NCBI RefSeq assembly: GCF_002929375.1
Contig: NZ_PJIP01000001.1
Span: 434,001 to 498,000 of the forward strand
From: Arthrobacter sp. DWC3
Lineage (GTDB): Bacteria; Actinomycetota; Actinomycetes; Actinomycetales; Micrococcaceae
Reading direction: 5' to 3'
Length of the DNA: 64,000 nt
In this document: positions 46,934 to 56,765 of the stretch, piece by piece
How positions within the stretch are numbered: the first letter of the stretch is position 1
Layout of the letters: the number at the start of each line of letters is the position of its first letter
Notes under the pieces: generated by a model
Seen by the model: only the letters and a program-made list of their open reading frames with translations
The model's database searches: none
Told to the model about the DNA's origin: nothing
Position numbers and translations under genes: made by a program

Positions 46934-48270
46934 GCCCGCTGGGCGACGGCGGACCGCCGCTGGAGATCATCGGGGGCTTCGAGAGCACCTACATGCCCGC
47001 GCACGACCGCGACATCTTCGAGACCACGGAGCACGACAGCCGCTGGCGCGAGGACCTCGCCCTGCTTTCACGCTCCGGGATCACCCGGCTGCGCTACCCC
47101 GTCCGGTGGCACCGGATCGAGGAGACCGAGGGGGACTTCGACTGGTCCGCCACGGACGAGGTGCTGGGCCACCTGCACGAGCACGGCTTCCGGCCCATCA
47201 TCGACCTCGTGCACCACACCAGCTACCCGGCCTGGCTGACCGACGGCTTCGCCGACGCCCGCTTCGGCGCGGTGTACCTGCGCTACGCGGAGGCCTTCGC
47301 CCGCCGCTACCCGTGGGTCGAGGAGTACACGCTCTTCAACGAGCCGTTCGCCACGCTGTTCCTCTGCGGCCACGAGGCCATCTGGCCGCCGTACCACTCG
47401 GGGCTGCAGGGGTTCGTGGACCTCCTCGTCAACGTGCTCCCGGCCGTCGCGGAGGCGAGCACCCTGTACCGGGAGCTGCTGCCCGACGCGCGGCACGTCT
47501 GGGTGGACACCTGCGAGTTCCACACGGGCTCCGACGCCTCCGGGCAGCGGTACGCGGACATGGCCAACGACCGCCGCTTCCTCGCCCTCGACGCGTTCCT
47601 GGGCCGCGGGTACGACGTCGACAGCCAGCTGGGCCGCGATCTCGCCCCGGTGGGCGGCGAGCGCCTGCTCGCCCTGCCCGCGGGGACCGTCGACGTCCTC
47701 GGCCTCGACTACTACGCGCACTGCCAGTGGAACTTCGGCGAGGAGGGAGGGACGGCACCCACGCCCACGCCGCTGCCGCTGGCCGACCAGATCCAGCAGT
47801 ACTGGGAGCGCTACGGAGTGCCGTGCATGCTCACCGAGACCAACGTCCGCGGCCGCACCTCGGACCGGGCCACCTGGCTCAAGTACGTGCTGGAACAGTG
47901 CGAACAGGCCCGGGCGCGCGGGGTCGTGCTCGAGGGCGTGTGCTGGTTCCCTGTGGTCGACTCCACCGACTGGAACTCGCTGCTCTTCCGCTGCGAGGGC
48001 CACGTGGACCCCGTGGGCGTGTACTGGCTCGACGAGGACCTCGAGCGGCGCACGTCGGTGATGTCGACGTCGTACGCGCTCGCGGCCGGGGGAGTGCGCT
48101 CCGGCGACCTCCCCGCCTACACCCTCGGTGAACCCGTGGCCACGTGGCTCCACGGCTACCGGCAGCAGATGTCCCACTGGGACTGGGAACAGCCCCCCGA
48201 GACCGATCTCGGTTCACGTCTCCCCCGAACAACCACCCGAATGGAATTGAGGATCGTCGATGCAAAGTGA
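46930..48270 (+). CDS. Clan GH-A glycoside hydrolase (GH1/GH5-like)
   Basis: 446-aa TIM-barrel hydrolase. Catalytic acid/base Glu in YTLFNEPFATLF near 137 and nucleophile Glu in CMLTETNVRG near 303, with VDVLGLDYYAHCQWNF between. No signal peptide, so cytoplasmic. GTG start overlapping the coiled-coil gene's stop. Its location among CDP-ribitol and glycosyltransferase genes suggests it edits the same glycan or a lipid-linked intermediate; the true substrate is unknown. Confidence 0.82.
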   Translation: MSPLGDGGPPLEIIGGFESTYMPAHDRDIFETTEHDSRWREDLALLSRSGITRLRYPVRWHRIEETEGDFDWSATDEVLGHLHEHGFRPIIDLVHHTSYPAWLTDGFADARFGAVYLRYAEAFARRYPWVEEYTLFNEPFATLFLCGHEAIWPPYHSGLQGFVDLLVNVLPAVAEASTLYRELLPDARHVWVDTCEFHTGSDASGQRYADMANDRRFLALDAFLGRGYDVDSQLGRDLAPVGGERLLALPAGTVDVLGLDYYAHCQWNFGEEGGTAPTPTPLPLADQIQQYWERYGVPCMLTETNVRGRTSDRATWLKYVLEQCEQARARGVVLEGVCWFPVVDSTDWNSLLFRCEGHVDPVGVYWLDEDLERRTSVMSTSYALAAGGVRSGDLPAYTLGEPVATWLHGYRQQMSHWDWEQPPETDLGSRLPRTTTRMELRIVDAK

Positions 48271-49396
48271 ACTCATTGTTTTGTCCCACCTGCGGTGGGA
48301 ATGGGTCTGGCAGCGGCCTCAGCAGCTCGTCTCGCGCCTGAACCGGGCGCCGGGACGCAGGACCTTCTTCGTCGAGGAACCCCTCACCCCGCCGGACGTC
48401 GAGCTGACGGAGAACAGGCTGGGCACCACGGAGATCGACGGCCTGACGCGCGTCTACCTCGAGATCCCCGAGCAGGGCCGGCACGTGGGCTTCTTCGACG
48501 AGGTCATGCCCGACTACGTGGCGCAGCTGCCCCGGCTCCTCGGCCCGCCCACGGGCGACCGCGTGGTCTGGATCTACACGCCGCTGGTGCTGGAGGCAGC
48601 CCTGGCCCTGGAGCCGACCACGCTCGTGTTCGACGTCATGGACGACCTCGCGGCGTTCCGGAACGCGGCCCCCGAGCTGCTCGTTCGGCAGCGCCAGGCG
48701 CTGAAGCGGGCCGACGTCGTGTTCGCCGGCGGGCGCTCGCTGCACCGGTCCGTGGTCAAGCAGGGCCGGGAGGACGCCCACCTGGTGCCGAGCGGCGTGT
48801 CCGTGGAGCACTACGCGGCGGCGGCACGCGCGGCCGATCCCGACCGCAGCAAGCCCGTGGCCGGCTACGTGGGCGTGCTGGACGAGCGGCTCGACCTCGA
48901 CCTCGTCGCGGGCCTCGCGGAGCGCCTGCCCGAGTGGGAGATCCGGATGATCGGGCCCATCTGCAAGATCGAGGAGTCGGACCTGCCGCAGGCGCCCAAC
49001 ATCACGTACTACGGGCAGCAGGACTACAGGGACCTGCCGGCGCACATGGCCGCGTTCGACGTCGCCCTCATGCCGTTCGCCCTCAACGAGGCCACGAAGT
49101 CCATCAGCCCCACCAAGACGCTCGAGTACCTGGCGTCCCGGCTGCCTGTCGTGTCCACGCGCGTGCCCGACGTCGTCGCGGACTTCCCCGGCGTCGTCGA
49201 GCTGCAGGACGACGCCGAGGGGTTCGCCGCGGCCTGCCAGGCACTGCGGGGCCGGGCCGGCGAAGCACCGTCCCCGGAGCTCCGGAAGCTGCTCAGGCGC
49301 CACGACTGGGACCGGATCGCAGAGCGCATGGACAGGACCGTGTTCGACAGGGAGCGGTCCGTGCCCGAGCGCGCCACGGCCGAGGCGACCGCCTAG
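48260..49396 (+). CDS. Glycosyltransferase (GT1/GT4-like fold)
   Basis: 378 aa. Starts [20 protein letters not shown], typical of TuaH/WcaI-like GT-B enzymes. [33 protein letters not shown], then the C-terminal nucleotide-sugar site [12 protein letters not shown] ... [12 protein letters not shown] ... [16 protein letters not shown]. It overlaps the hydrolase gene by 11 bp. Predicted to add sugars to the operon's polymer. Confidence 0.86.
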   Translation: MQSELIVLSHLRWEWVWQRPQQLVSRLNRAPGRRTFFVEEPLTPPDVELTENRLGTTEIDGLTRVYLEIPEQGRHVGFFDEVMPDYVAQLPRLLGPPTGDRVVWIYTPLVLEAALALEPTTLVFDVMDDLAAFRNAAPELLVRQRQALKRADVVFAGGRSLHRSVVKQGREDAHLVPSGVSVEHYAAAARAADPDRSKPVAGYVGVLDERLDLDLVAGLAERLPEWEIRMIGPICKIEESDLPQAPNITYYGQQDYRDLPAHMAAFDVALMPFALNEATKSISPTKTLEYLASRLPVVSTRVPDVVADFPGVVELQDDAEGFAAACQALRGRAGEAPSPELRKLLRRHDWDRIAERMDRTVFDRERSVPERATAEATA

Positions 49397-49434
49397 CGCC
49401 CATGCCGACCCCCGATAAGTGGGAGGATGCTCCG

Positions 49435-50310
49435 GTGTCCTACGAGCATCCTCCCGCCGACCATCTCCTGCTCCATTTCAGCGACACCCACTTCGTGGCC
49501 GACGGACTGCTGTACGGCGGCGTGGACGCCCGCGAACGGCTCGCCCAGCTCCTCGCGGAGATCGAACGGTCGGGGGTGAGCCCGGACGCCCTCGTCTTCA
49601 CCGGCGACCTCACGGACAAGGGCGACCCCGACGCCTACGCGTCCCTCCGCGCGCTGGTGGAACCCTTCGCCGACCAGCTGGGCGCCCCGGCGATCTGGCT
49701 CATGGGCAACCACGACAAACGGCCGGCCCTGCGGACGGCGCTGCTCGGCGAGGAACCCGAGGACACCCCGCTCTACCGCAGCCACCGGTTCGGCGGGCTG
49801 CGCCTGATCGCGCTGGACACCTCCGTACCCGGTCACCACCACGGGGAGCTCGACGACGCGCAGCTCGCCTGGCTCGAGGCCGAACTGGCGCATCCGGCGC
49901 CCGAGGGCAGCGTCCTCGCCCTGCACCACCCGCCCATCCCGATGGTGCAGGACCTCGCAGCGCTGACCGAGCTGCGCCGGCAGGACCGGCTCGCGGAGGT
50001 CGTCGAGGGCACCGACGTCCGCCTGATCCTCGGCGGCCACGTGCACTTCCCGTCGTCGTCGCTGTTCGCGGGCATCCCGGTGTCCGTGGCGTCGTCCACC
50101 TGCTACACGCAGGACCTCAACGTGCCCGAGGGCGGCATCCGCGGCCGGGACGGCGCGCAGGGCTTCAACCTCGTGCACGTCTACCCGCACACCGTCGTGA
50201 CGTCGGTGGTGTCCATCGGGTCCTATCCGACGGTGGGGGAGTACATCGCCCCGGACGAGGCACGACGGCGCCTCGCGGCGGCCGAGGAGACGAGCCGGGC
50301 GCGGCGCTGA
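49435..50310 (+). CDS. CpdA-like metallophosphoesterase
   Basis: Calcineurin-like phosphoesterase, about 291 aa. Metal ligands in [39 protein letters not shown] and [11 protein letters not shown] chose the GTG at 49435, with GGGAGG 8 bp upstream, over an in-frame ATG at 49402 that lacks an RBS. Members hydrolyse cAMP or other phosphodiesters; here removal of phosphodiester intermediates of the wall polymer is an alternative role. Last gene of the operon. Confidence 0.85.
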   Translation: MSYEHPPADHLLLHFSDTHFVADGLLYGGVDARERLAQLLAEIERSGVSPDALVFTGDLTDKGDPDAYASLRALVEPFADQLGAPAIWLMGNHDKRPALRTALLGEEPEDTPLYRSHRFGGLRLIALDTSVPGHHHGELDDAQLAWLEAELAHPAPEGSVLALHHPPIPMVQDLAALTELRRQDRLAEVVEGTDVRLILGGHVHFPSSSLFAGIPVSVASSTCYTQDLNVPEGGIRGRDGAQGFNLVHVYPHTVVTSVVSIGSYPTVGEYIAPDEARRRLAAAEETSRARR

Positions 50311-50328
50311 GGCTCCCGTGCGGGGGCC
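50311..50328. terminator. Compact convergent terminator
   Basis: GGCTCCCG-TG-CGGGGGCC stem (one G-U pair) filling the 18-bp gap between the two converging genes. Confidence 0.5.
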
Positions 50329-52311
50329 TCAGCCGTCCGCGTTCTCCCGCGACGTGATACCGAAGCCCGGGGACTGCAGGTCGGTGAAGTTCCCCACGCT
50401 GGCGCGCACGGTGCACTCGGGCGTGATCTGCAGGGCCGTGACGGTGAGCCCCGAGCTGTCCACGGCGAGCGCCCCGCCGCAGCCGTCGGAGAACCGCACC
50501 CCTTCCTCGCCGCCGGTGACCGCGGTGAGCATCTGCGACGGCCGGCCCGACGCCGGGCTCACGTACAGCGGGTTCAGCTCGTCGGGACCGCCGGCCCAGA
50601 CGGGGACGAGGGTGATCTTCAGCGGGCTCGGCGTCACCACGCGCGCCGGGGTGCGCACCTCGACGCCCGTGAGGCGCTGGACGGGGTAGGCGGTGCCCTG
50701 GACGGTCGGGTCCTGCATCGCGGCGGACGTCGTCTCGGACCCGGCACGCACCCAGGTGTCGAGGGCCTGCTGGTCCGCCGGTTGCGCCGGGACGGAGGCG
50801 GTCACCTGGACGGATCCTCCTGCCGGGACCTCCAGGCCCGACAGCGTCCATCCGCACTCCACGTCGAGGCCGGTGACGGACGCCTGGTTGCGGCTCACCG
50901 AGGCCTCCTCCCATGTGACGGCGGGGCACGCCTCCCCGTCGGCCGCCGCAGGGATCACCTCGAGGAACTCCCCGGACAACGGTGCCTTCTGCGCCGCGTA
51001 GGTGAGCGTCAGCCGGACCCGGCCGGAGGAGGGGTCGTAGGACGCGTCGCGTGTGATGGTCAGGCCGGTGGGGAGGACCGGGTCCTGCAGGCGGGCGGAC
51101 AGCTGTTCGCCGGCGCCGGCGGACGCCGCCTGCTCCTGGGGAGGGGTGAGGACGACGAACCCGACGACCATCGCGACGAGGAGGAGCGCCGCCGTGCCCG
51201 CGAGGAGCAGCGCCTTGCGCGTGCGCCAGAACGGGGTGGCGTCCCCGGGCTCGAGCCGGGCGTCGGTCGCCGGCCGTACCTCGCGGCGCGGCATCGGGCG
51301 GACGATGGTCGCGCTGCCGGCCTCCCCGAGCTGGGGTAGGTCCGCGGCGTCGTCCGCCGGCGGGGCGGCGGCCAGGGCTGCGAGGTCGGCGTCCGTGAAG
51401 GCGCCGCGGACCACCGTGGCAGGGCGTTCGGCGTCGTCGAACTCCTCCGGGGCCTCACCGCGGGCCAGCGGCGCGAGGGAGGCGAGGCGGGGCGCGAGCC
51501 GCCGGAGCGTGGCCGCGGCCTCGGGGGCCGTGGGGCGCTGCGCGGGGTCCTTGGAGAGCAGCCCGGCCAGGACGTCCCAGAGTGCATCGTCCACGGGGAT
51601 CCGCGGCGGGCGTGAGGAGACATGTCGGTACGCGATGGTGAAGTCCGTGCCCGGACCGGCGAAGGGCGTGCGCCCGGCGAGGAGCTCGTAGAGCAGCACG
51701 CCCGCCGAGTACACGTCACCCGGAGGGCCGGACCGGCCCTGGCTGATGAGCTCGGGCGGCATGTACTGAGGGGTGCCGATGAGCCCGGTCGTCTGTCGGA
51801 TCCTCTCGCCCACGACGTCGGAGATGCCGAAGTCCGAGACCCGCACGTCGCCCGGGGTCCAGTCCGTCCAGGGGCGGGCCAGGAGCACGTTGTCCGGTTT
51901 GATGTCGCGGTGCGTGACCCCCCTGGAGTGGGCGAAGGCCAGCGCGTCGAACACCTCGGCGGCGACCTCGAGCGCGGCCGCGGGCGGCAGCGGGCCGGCC
52001 TCGCGCACCACGTCCCGCAGCGACCCGCCCGCCACGAAGTCCATGACGATGGCCAGGCGGGCGCCCTCCACCACCATGTCGCGGACGGTGACGATGGAGG
52101 AGTCCTGCAGCCCGAGCAACACGGACCGCTCGCGGACGAACCGCTCCACGAGCGAGGGGTCGTCGGCGTGCTCCGGGCGCAGGACCTTCGCGGCGAGGAC
52201 CCGGTGGTCGGCCGCGGTGATGGTCCATACCTCGCCTACGGCTCCGGAGCCCACCCGCTCGCCGAAGCGGTAGGACGCTCCCAGCGCCTGGCCCGTCTGT
52301 GCGAGGTGCAT
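50329..52311 (-). CDS. Membrane Ser/Thr protein kinase with ectodomain, T7SS-linked
   Basis: 660 aa. Hanks-type kinase at about 12-270: GERVGSGAVGEVW, catalytic Lys in LAAKVLRPEH, HRDIKPDNVLL near 130, SDFGIS near 157, PQYMPPELI. A juxtamembrane linker follows, one membrane span near 367-388 (LLLAGTAALLLVAMVVGFVV), then an extracellular region of about 270 residues with no PASTA repeats. All key catalytic residues are present. The ATG at 52311 has GGAGGGAAC upstream. It follows the EssC-like gene on the same strand. EssB of T7SSb has a similar pseudokinase-TM-ectodomain layout, so an EssB-like position is possible. Confidence 0.9.
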   Translation of the reverse strand: MHLAQTGQALGASYRFGERVGSGAVGEVWTITAADHRVLAAKVLRPEHADDPSLVERFVRERSVLLGLQDSSIVTVRDMVVEGARLAIVMDFVAGGSLRDVVREAGPLPPAAALEVAAEVFDALAFAHSRGVTHRDIKPDNVLLARPWTDWTPGDVRVSDFGISDVVGERIRQTTGLIGTPQYMPPELISQGRSGPPGDVYSAGVLLYELLAGRTPFAGPGTDFTIAYRHVSSRPPRIPVDDALWDVLAGLLSKDPAQRPTAPEAAATLRRLAPRLASLAPLARGEAPEEFDDAERPATVVRGAFTDADLAALAAAPPADDAADLPQLGEAGSATIVRPMPRREVRPATDARLEPGDATPFWRTRKALLLAGTAALLLVAMVVGFVVLTPPQEQAASAGAGEQLSARLQDPVLPTGLTITRDASYDPSSGRVRLTLTYAAQKAPLSGEFLEVIPAAADGEACPAVTWEEASVSRNQASVTGLDVECGWTLSGLEVPAGGSVQVTASVPAQPADQQALDTWVRAGSETTSAAMQDPTVQGTAYPVQRLTGVEVRTPARVVTPSPLKITLVPVWAGGPDELNPLYVSPASGRPSQMLTAVTGGEEGVRFSDGCGGALAVDSSGLTVTALQITPECTVRASVGNFTDLQSPGFGITSRENADG

Positions 52312-52341
52312 GCCGTTCCCTCCAACTCTTCCCGCCGCCGT

Positions 52342-52366
52342 CGATCCGATCCGATCCGATCCGATC
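52342..52366. repeat. Pentanucleotide microsatellite (CGATC)x5
   Basis: Five perfect CGATC units between the EssC-like gene and the kinase gene, starting 31 bp upstream of the kinase ATG. Confidence 0.9.
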
Positions 52367-52409
52367 TGCCGGGCACCTGCCTCGGTGCCCCTGTCATCGT
52401 AGGTGCCGG

Positions 52410-55400
52410 TCAGCCTCCCGGGCTGATCGACTGGATCAGCGCGATCTGCCCGCCCACACTGAGGTAGCCGCGGCCGGCGGTCATCGCCACGGGCGCCTTC
52501 CGGGGCAGGGTTGCACCGAACAGCTCGCCGTCGTAGTTCACGTCCGGTTGCAGCAGCACCCCCAGGCGGGACTTCCGGACCGTCTTGGTCCAGTGGCCGT
52601 ACAGGCCGCGGAGGTCCGCGGCCCGGCCGGCAGCGATGACGCACAGCCCGGACTGCCCGGAGGCCGCGATGCCTGCGATGGACTGATCCGGGTCCTCGAA
52701 GCGTTCCGCGTCGTCGATCAGCAGGAACACCGGGCTGCGCTCGAGCCGCAGGGAGGCCAGGAGCGCCGGCACCTCGTCCGCGCCCACGGCCGTCCGGTCG
52801 AGGGCGGCGGACGCCAGGGGGGACCGGCGGTCGCAGATACCCCAGACCTGGGCCGCGCCCAGGGGAGTGGCCGCTCCCCGCAGGGCGGCGGCCAGGGCCA
52901 CCAGCAGGGTGGACTTCCCGGAGCGGGCGGGCCCGGCGATGAGCGCGTGCTCACCCTCGTAGACCTCCAAAAAGGCGGGGGAGAGATCCGCTTCCTGCAG
53001 GCCCACCGGGAGGCGCCACGGTTCGGCGTCCAGGTGCGGTTCCACCCCCAGGTCCTGCAGGGTGACGTCCGCGGGCAGGCGCCGGATGGTCGGGGTCTTC
53101 GCGGGGGCGTCGGCCCAGCTCTGCCGGACCCTGTCCACCGCGGCGGCGACGCCGATGCCGGGCGTGGCCACGTGCATCTGGAGCGCGGTGCGCGGATCGA
53201 CGCAGCGGCCCGGGAGCGAGGCGGGGATCTGCTTGCCGCGGACGCCGAGGGAGGAGTAGTCGTAGGTGTCCGCCAGCCGGAACAGCCACCGCTGCAGGGT
53301 CACCTCGTTCATGGCCGAGGGCACCGCCTTGGCGCGGGTGGTGGAGACCGCGAAGAACAGTCCGAGGGCAGGGCCGTCCGCGTACGCGCGGTACAGCAGG
53401 TCCAGCAACTGCTGCCCCTCGTAGTCCTGCAACTCGTCCCGCAGCGATGCCAGGCCGTCCAGCAGCACCACGGTGCGCCGGTGGGTGCCGGGCTCCGCCC
53501 GGCGCCTCTCCAGTTCGGCGTGCAGGTGCCGCAGGAAGCGGGCCTGCTGCTCCTTCGCGCCCACGCCGGTTCCCACGTAGGCCACGGTGTGCGGCAATCG
53601 CTCCAGGGCCTCGAGCGCCCGCGAGCCGAGGTCGAGGACCATCAGGTCCAGGTCGGCGGGGTCGGTGTCCCGGGCGAGGGAGAGCGCGATCGACGCCAGG
53701 GCGGTGCTCGTGCCCGAACCGGCCACGCCCATCAGCATCAGGTTCCCCACGGACAGGTCCCAGCCTGCCGGGGACTGGCGCTGCAGCTCCGGCTCGTCCA
53801 TGAGGGTCACCAGCACGGAGGAACCGCGGACGCCGCCCACCCGGGGCGGCAGGAGGGCATCCGGTCCGGCGGCGGCGGCGTCGCCCTCGGCCAGGAAGCC
53901 GTCCAGCTCCACGCGCTCCCCGAGGGCCTCGGGCCAGACCTGCCGCGGCGGCGCGTAGCCGGCGTCGGCGTTGGCGCCCACCACCGCGTCGATGAGGAGA
54001 TCCAGGTCGTTGTCGTCCGACGTCGCGGGCACCGGCGGCGCCGACGGCGGCGCAGGGACGCCGAATTGGCGCACCTCGCGGACGTCCACCGCCGTCTCCC
54101 CGCCGAACTGCGCCCGCCCGGTCACGAGGGCCGTCTGTACGGGCGTGATCTCGTCCTGGCCCAGCTTCACGTAGGCGCGGCCCATCTGGGCCCTGCCGAT
54201 CGCCGACGCGGTGGGGACGCCGATGACGTTGCTGGAGTCCTCGCGGCTCTGCACGCGCAGCGCCACCCGGAGGTTCGTGTTCGCCAGGATGTCCTCGCTG
54301 ACCACGCCGGCGGGGCGTTGCGTGGCCAGGATCATGTGCACGCCCAGGGTGCGGCCCACGGCGCCCACGCTGACGAGCGCCTTCAGCACGTCCGGGAAGT
54401 CCTTGGCCAGCATGGCGAACTCGTCGATCACGAGGAGCAGCCGGGGCATGGGCTCGGCCGGGTTCGTGGCGAGGTACGCATTCAGGTTGTCGATGCCCTC
54501 GCCGGCTTGCGCGAAGACCCTCTGGCGGCGCTCCATCTCCGCCTCGAGGGCCAGGATGGCCCGGTCGGCCAGTTGCTCGTCCAGGTTGGAGATGGTGCCG
54601 ATGGTGTGGGGGAGGCGCTCGCAGGCCTTGAACGCCGCGCCGCCCTTGAAGTCCACGAGGATGAAGTTCAGGCGGGTGGGATCGTTGCGTGCCGCGAGAC
54701 CCGCTACGAGCGAGCGCAGGAACTCCGACTTGCCGGAACCGGTGGTGCCGCCCACCAGGCCGTGCGGCCCGTCCTTGACGAGGTCCAGCGTCAGGGTCCC
54801 GGACTCGTCCGTGCCGATCGGCGTGGAGACTCCCGTGGAGGCCTCCCACATGCGGCGGATGGTGGCCGGGTCCGGCCGCTCGTAGCCGAGGAGCCGGGGC
54901 AACCGCACGAGAGGAGGCAGCGAGGCCCCGGGGACGCTGAGCTCCGGGTCGTCGAAGCGTGCCAGGCGCATGGCGCAGCGCAGCGCCTCCTCCTCGTCGA
55001 GGCCGGCCAGGATCACGTCCTCCACGCGGGTGAGCTCCTCCGGCTGCTCCACTGTCGCCGCGGCATCCGCACCCACCCTGATGATGGTGGTGCAGGCCGC
55101 CGGTAGCTGCTCCTCGGAGGTGGCGATGACGATGCCCGCCACCCGGGGCGTGGACTGGCGCTGTGTCAGGGAGGCCCCGGGCACGGAGCGGCCCATGCCG
55201 AGCAGCGCGCGTGCCGGGGCGTCGCGGCCCTCGGTGAGGACCTCGGAATCGAGGACCACCAGCAGGGCCGGCGTGGGCAGCTCCCTGACCGAGTCCTTGA
55301 GCGTGCGGAGCATGGCGAGACTCGTCTCGCGGTGGGCGGACATCCACCGCTGGCCCGTGCTGCTGCCGGCCTGGCGCGTGTGGGGGAGCCAGGAGGCCCA

Positions 55401-56705
55401 TTCCCATTCGTCGGCGCGCCCGGCGTCGCAGAAGACGCCGACGGTGAGGTCCGCCGGGCCCACGTGCACCGCGGCCTGGGCGAGGAGGGACCGTGCGAGC
55501 GCCAGGGTGCCCTCGCGCGGTCCCACCATGCCCACCACGCCCGCGTCGGTCAGGTCCACCAGCACGGGCGCGGCGAGCAGGCGCGCGGACGTGAGGGATC
55601 CCTTGACCTTCTCGTCCAGCCGCGAGCTGGCCGTACGGTCCACCGGAGGCTTCCACGGGACGTCACCGGTGCCGGCGTGCAGGGCCAGGAAGTCGTCCGC
55701 GTCGGCGCGACGCTGCCACAGGGAGGTGGCGGGGAGCGCCGCACGCCGCACCACGGTCGCGGGGTCGGGGATCAACCGGTGCCGCAGGGCCGTCTCGGTC
55801 TCGGCGGCCTCGCGGATCTGCTGCTCGAACTCCTCGATGGCCCCGGCGAAGCGGATCTCCTCGTCCTTCAGGCCCCGGGTATGGCGGCGCTTCTGTTCGA
55901 ACCACATACCCACGGCCATCACCGGGCTGAGCATCGCGAACATCGCGAAGCGGAGGTCCCGCAGGATGATCACCATGGCCACGGCCATCACGAGGGGCGC
56001 CAGCACGCTGATGTAGCTGAACTTGCCGGCCGGCGGTACGTCCTTGGGACCCGGGGGTACGAGGGCGTCGCCTGCCGGGGGCTTCCCGGGCCGGGGAGGC
56101 CGGTTGAAGGGTGCCGTCGCCGCGGGTGTCAGGTTGTGCAGGCTACCGGGCGCGGGGGCCGGGCTCTCCTCCAGCGACCGGCGCAGGAGCAGTACCGTGC
56201 CGCCTGCGGTGATCGCGGCGATGTCCCGCACGAGGACGCCGTCCTCGCCGACCTTCTCCCCGTCCACGAGGGTGCCGTTGGTGGACCCGCTGTCCAGCAC
56301 CCGTACGCCGTCGTCCTCCCGGCGCAGGCGACAGTGCTCCCAGGACGCGCTCTCGGTGGGGAGGGTGAGATCCGCGTGGGGTGAACGACCGATGAGCGTC
56401 TCGCGCCCATGGGCGACGTCGATGACGGTGCCGGTGTGCTGGCCGCCGGCGAGCGTCAGGCTCCAGTCACGCACCCGCAGGGGTGCCCGCCACGGCGTCC
56501 GCGCGATGCGGCTGCCCTCCAGGACCACCAGCTCCGAGACCGGTGTGGAGCCGCGCACCTCGGCCTCGTCCACGAACACCGCCTCATCGGAGGCGAGGCG
56601 CGGTCCGCCGGCGGTCTCCACCAGGTCTGCCAGCGTGGTGGCGGGCGCCGCGTGCGCCACCTCGCACTCGAAGCGACGCTCGTCCAGATCGATCAGCACA
56701 CGCAC
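52410..56705 (-). CDS. EssC/EccC-like FHA-FtsK ATPase of a type VII secretion system
   Basis: 1431 aa. Residues 1-75 form a beta-rich module (MRVLIDLDERRFECEVAHA then FVDEAEV and LEGSRIAR) that looks ubiquitin- or FHA-like. FHA at about 80-180 (TLIGRSPHADLTLPT ... DSGSTNGTLVDG). Two membrane spans near 232-267. FtsK/SpoIIIE ATPases: D1 with Walker A GGTTGSGKSEFL near 652 and Walker B LLLVIDEFAML near 756; D2 with GVAGSGTSTAL near 992 (Lys replaced by Thr); D3 with GPARSGKSTLL near 1256. Three-ATPase architecture matches EssC/EccC substrate motors. GTG start with AAGGA upstream. Confidence 0.92.
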   Translation of the reverse strand: MRVLIDLDERRFECEVAHAAPATTLADLVETAGGPRLASDEAVFVDEAEVRGSTPVSELVVLEGSRIARTPWRAPLRVRDWSLTLAGGQHTGTVIDVAHGRETLIGRSPHADLTLPTESASWEHCRLRREDDGVRVLDSGSTNGTLVDGEKVGEDGVLVRDIAAITAGGTVLLLRRSLEESPAPAPGSLHNLTPAATAPFNRPPRPGKPPAGDALVPPGPKDVPPAGKFSYISVLAPLVMAVAMVIILRDLRFAMFAMLSPVMAVGMWFEQKRRHTRGLKDEEIRFAGAIEEFEQQIREAAETETALRHRLIPDPATVVRRAALPATSLWQRRADADDFLALHAGTGDVPWKPPVDRTASSRLDEKVKGSLTSARLLAAPVLVDLTDAGVVGMVGPREGTLALARSLLAQAAVHVGPADLTVGVFCDAGRADEWEWASWLPHTRQAGSSTGQRWMSAHRETSLAMLRTLKDSVRELPTPALLVVLDSEVLTEGRDAPARALLGMGRSVPGASLTQRQSTPRVAGIVIATSEEQLPAACTTIIRVGADAAATVEQPEELTRVEDVILAGLDEEEALRCAMRLARFDDPELSVPGASLPPLVRLPRLLGYERPDPATIRRMWEASTGVSTPIGTDESGTLTLDLVKDGPHGLVGGTTGSGKSEFLRSLVAGLAARNDPTRLNFILVDFKGGAAFKACERLPHTIGTISNLDEQLADRAILALEAEMERRQRVFAQAGEGIDNLNAYLATNPAEPMPRLLLVIDEFAMLAKDFPDVLKALVSVGAVGRTLGVHMILATQRPAGVVSEDILANTNLRVALRVQSREDSSNVIGVPTASAIGRAQMGRAYVKLGQDEITPVQTALVTGRAQFGGETAVDVREVRQFGVPAPPSAPPVPATSDDNDLDLLIDAVVGANADAGYAPPRQVWPEALGERVELDGFLAEGDAAAAGPDALLPPRVGGVRGSSVLVTLMDEPELQRQSPAGWDLSVGNLMLMGVAGSGTSTALASIALSLARDTDPADLDLMVLDLGSRALEALERLPHTVAYVGTGVGAKEQQARFLRHLHAELERRRAEPGTHRRTVVLLDGLASLRDELQDYEGQQLLDLLYRAYADGPALGLFFAVSTTRAKAVPSAMNEVTLQRWLFRLADTYDYSSLGVRGKQIPASLPGRCVDPRTALQMHVATPGIGVAAAVDRVRQSWADAPAKTPTIRRLPADVTLQDLGVEPHLDAEPWRLPVGLQEADLSPAFLEVYEGEHALIAGPARSGKSTLLVALAAALRGAATPLGAAQVWGICDRRSPLASAALDRTAVGADEVPALLASLRLERSPVFLLIDDAERFEDPDQSIAGIAASGQSGLCVIAAGRAADLRGLYGHWTKTVRKSRLGVLLQPDVNYDGELFGATLPRKAPVAMTAGRGYLSVGGQIALIQSISPGG

Positions 56706-56765
56706 CGGGGCGTTCCTTCTGTCAGTGGGGGATCCGGCCGCACAGGGCGGGCCGGGGCAGGTGGG

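Noticed and set aside
52299-55106. Long plus-strand open frame opposite the EssC-like gene
   Set aside because: Low-complexity translation; the minus strand has complete FtsK domains.
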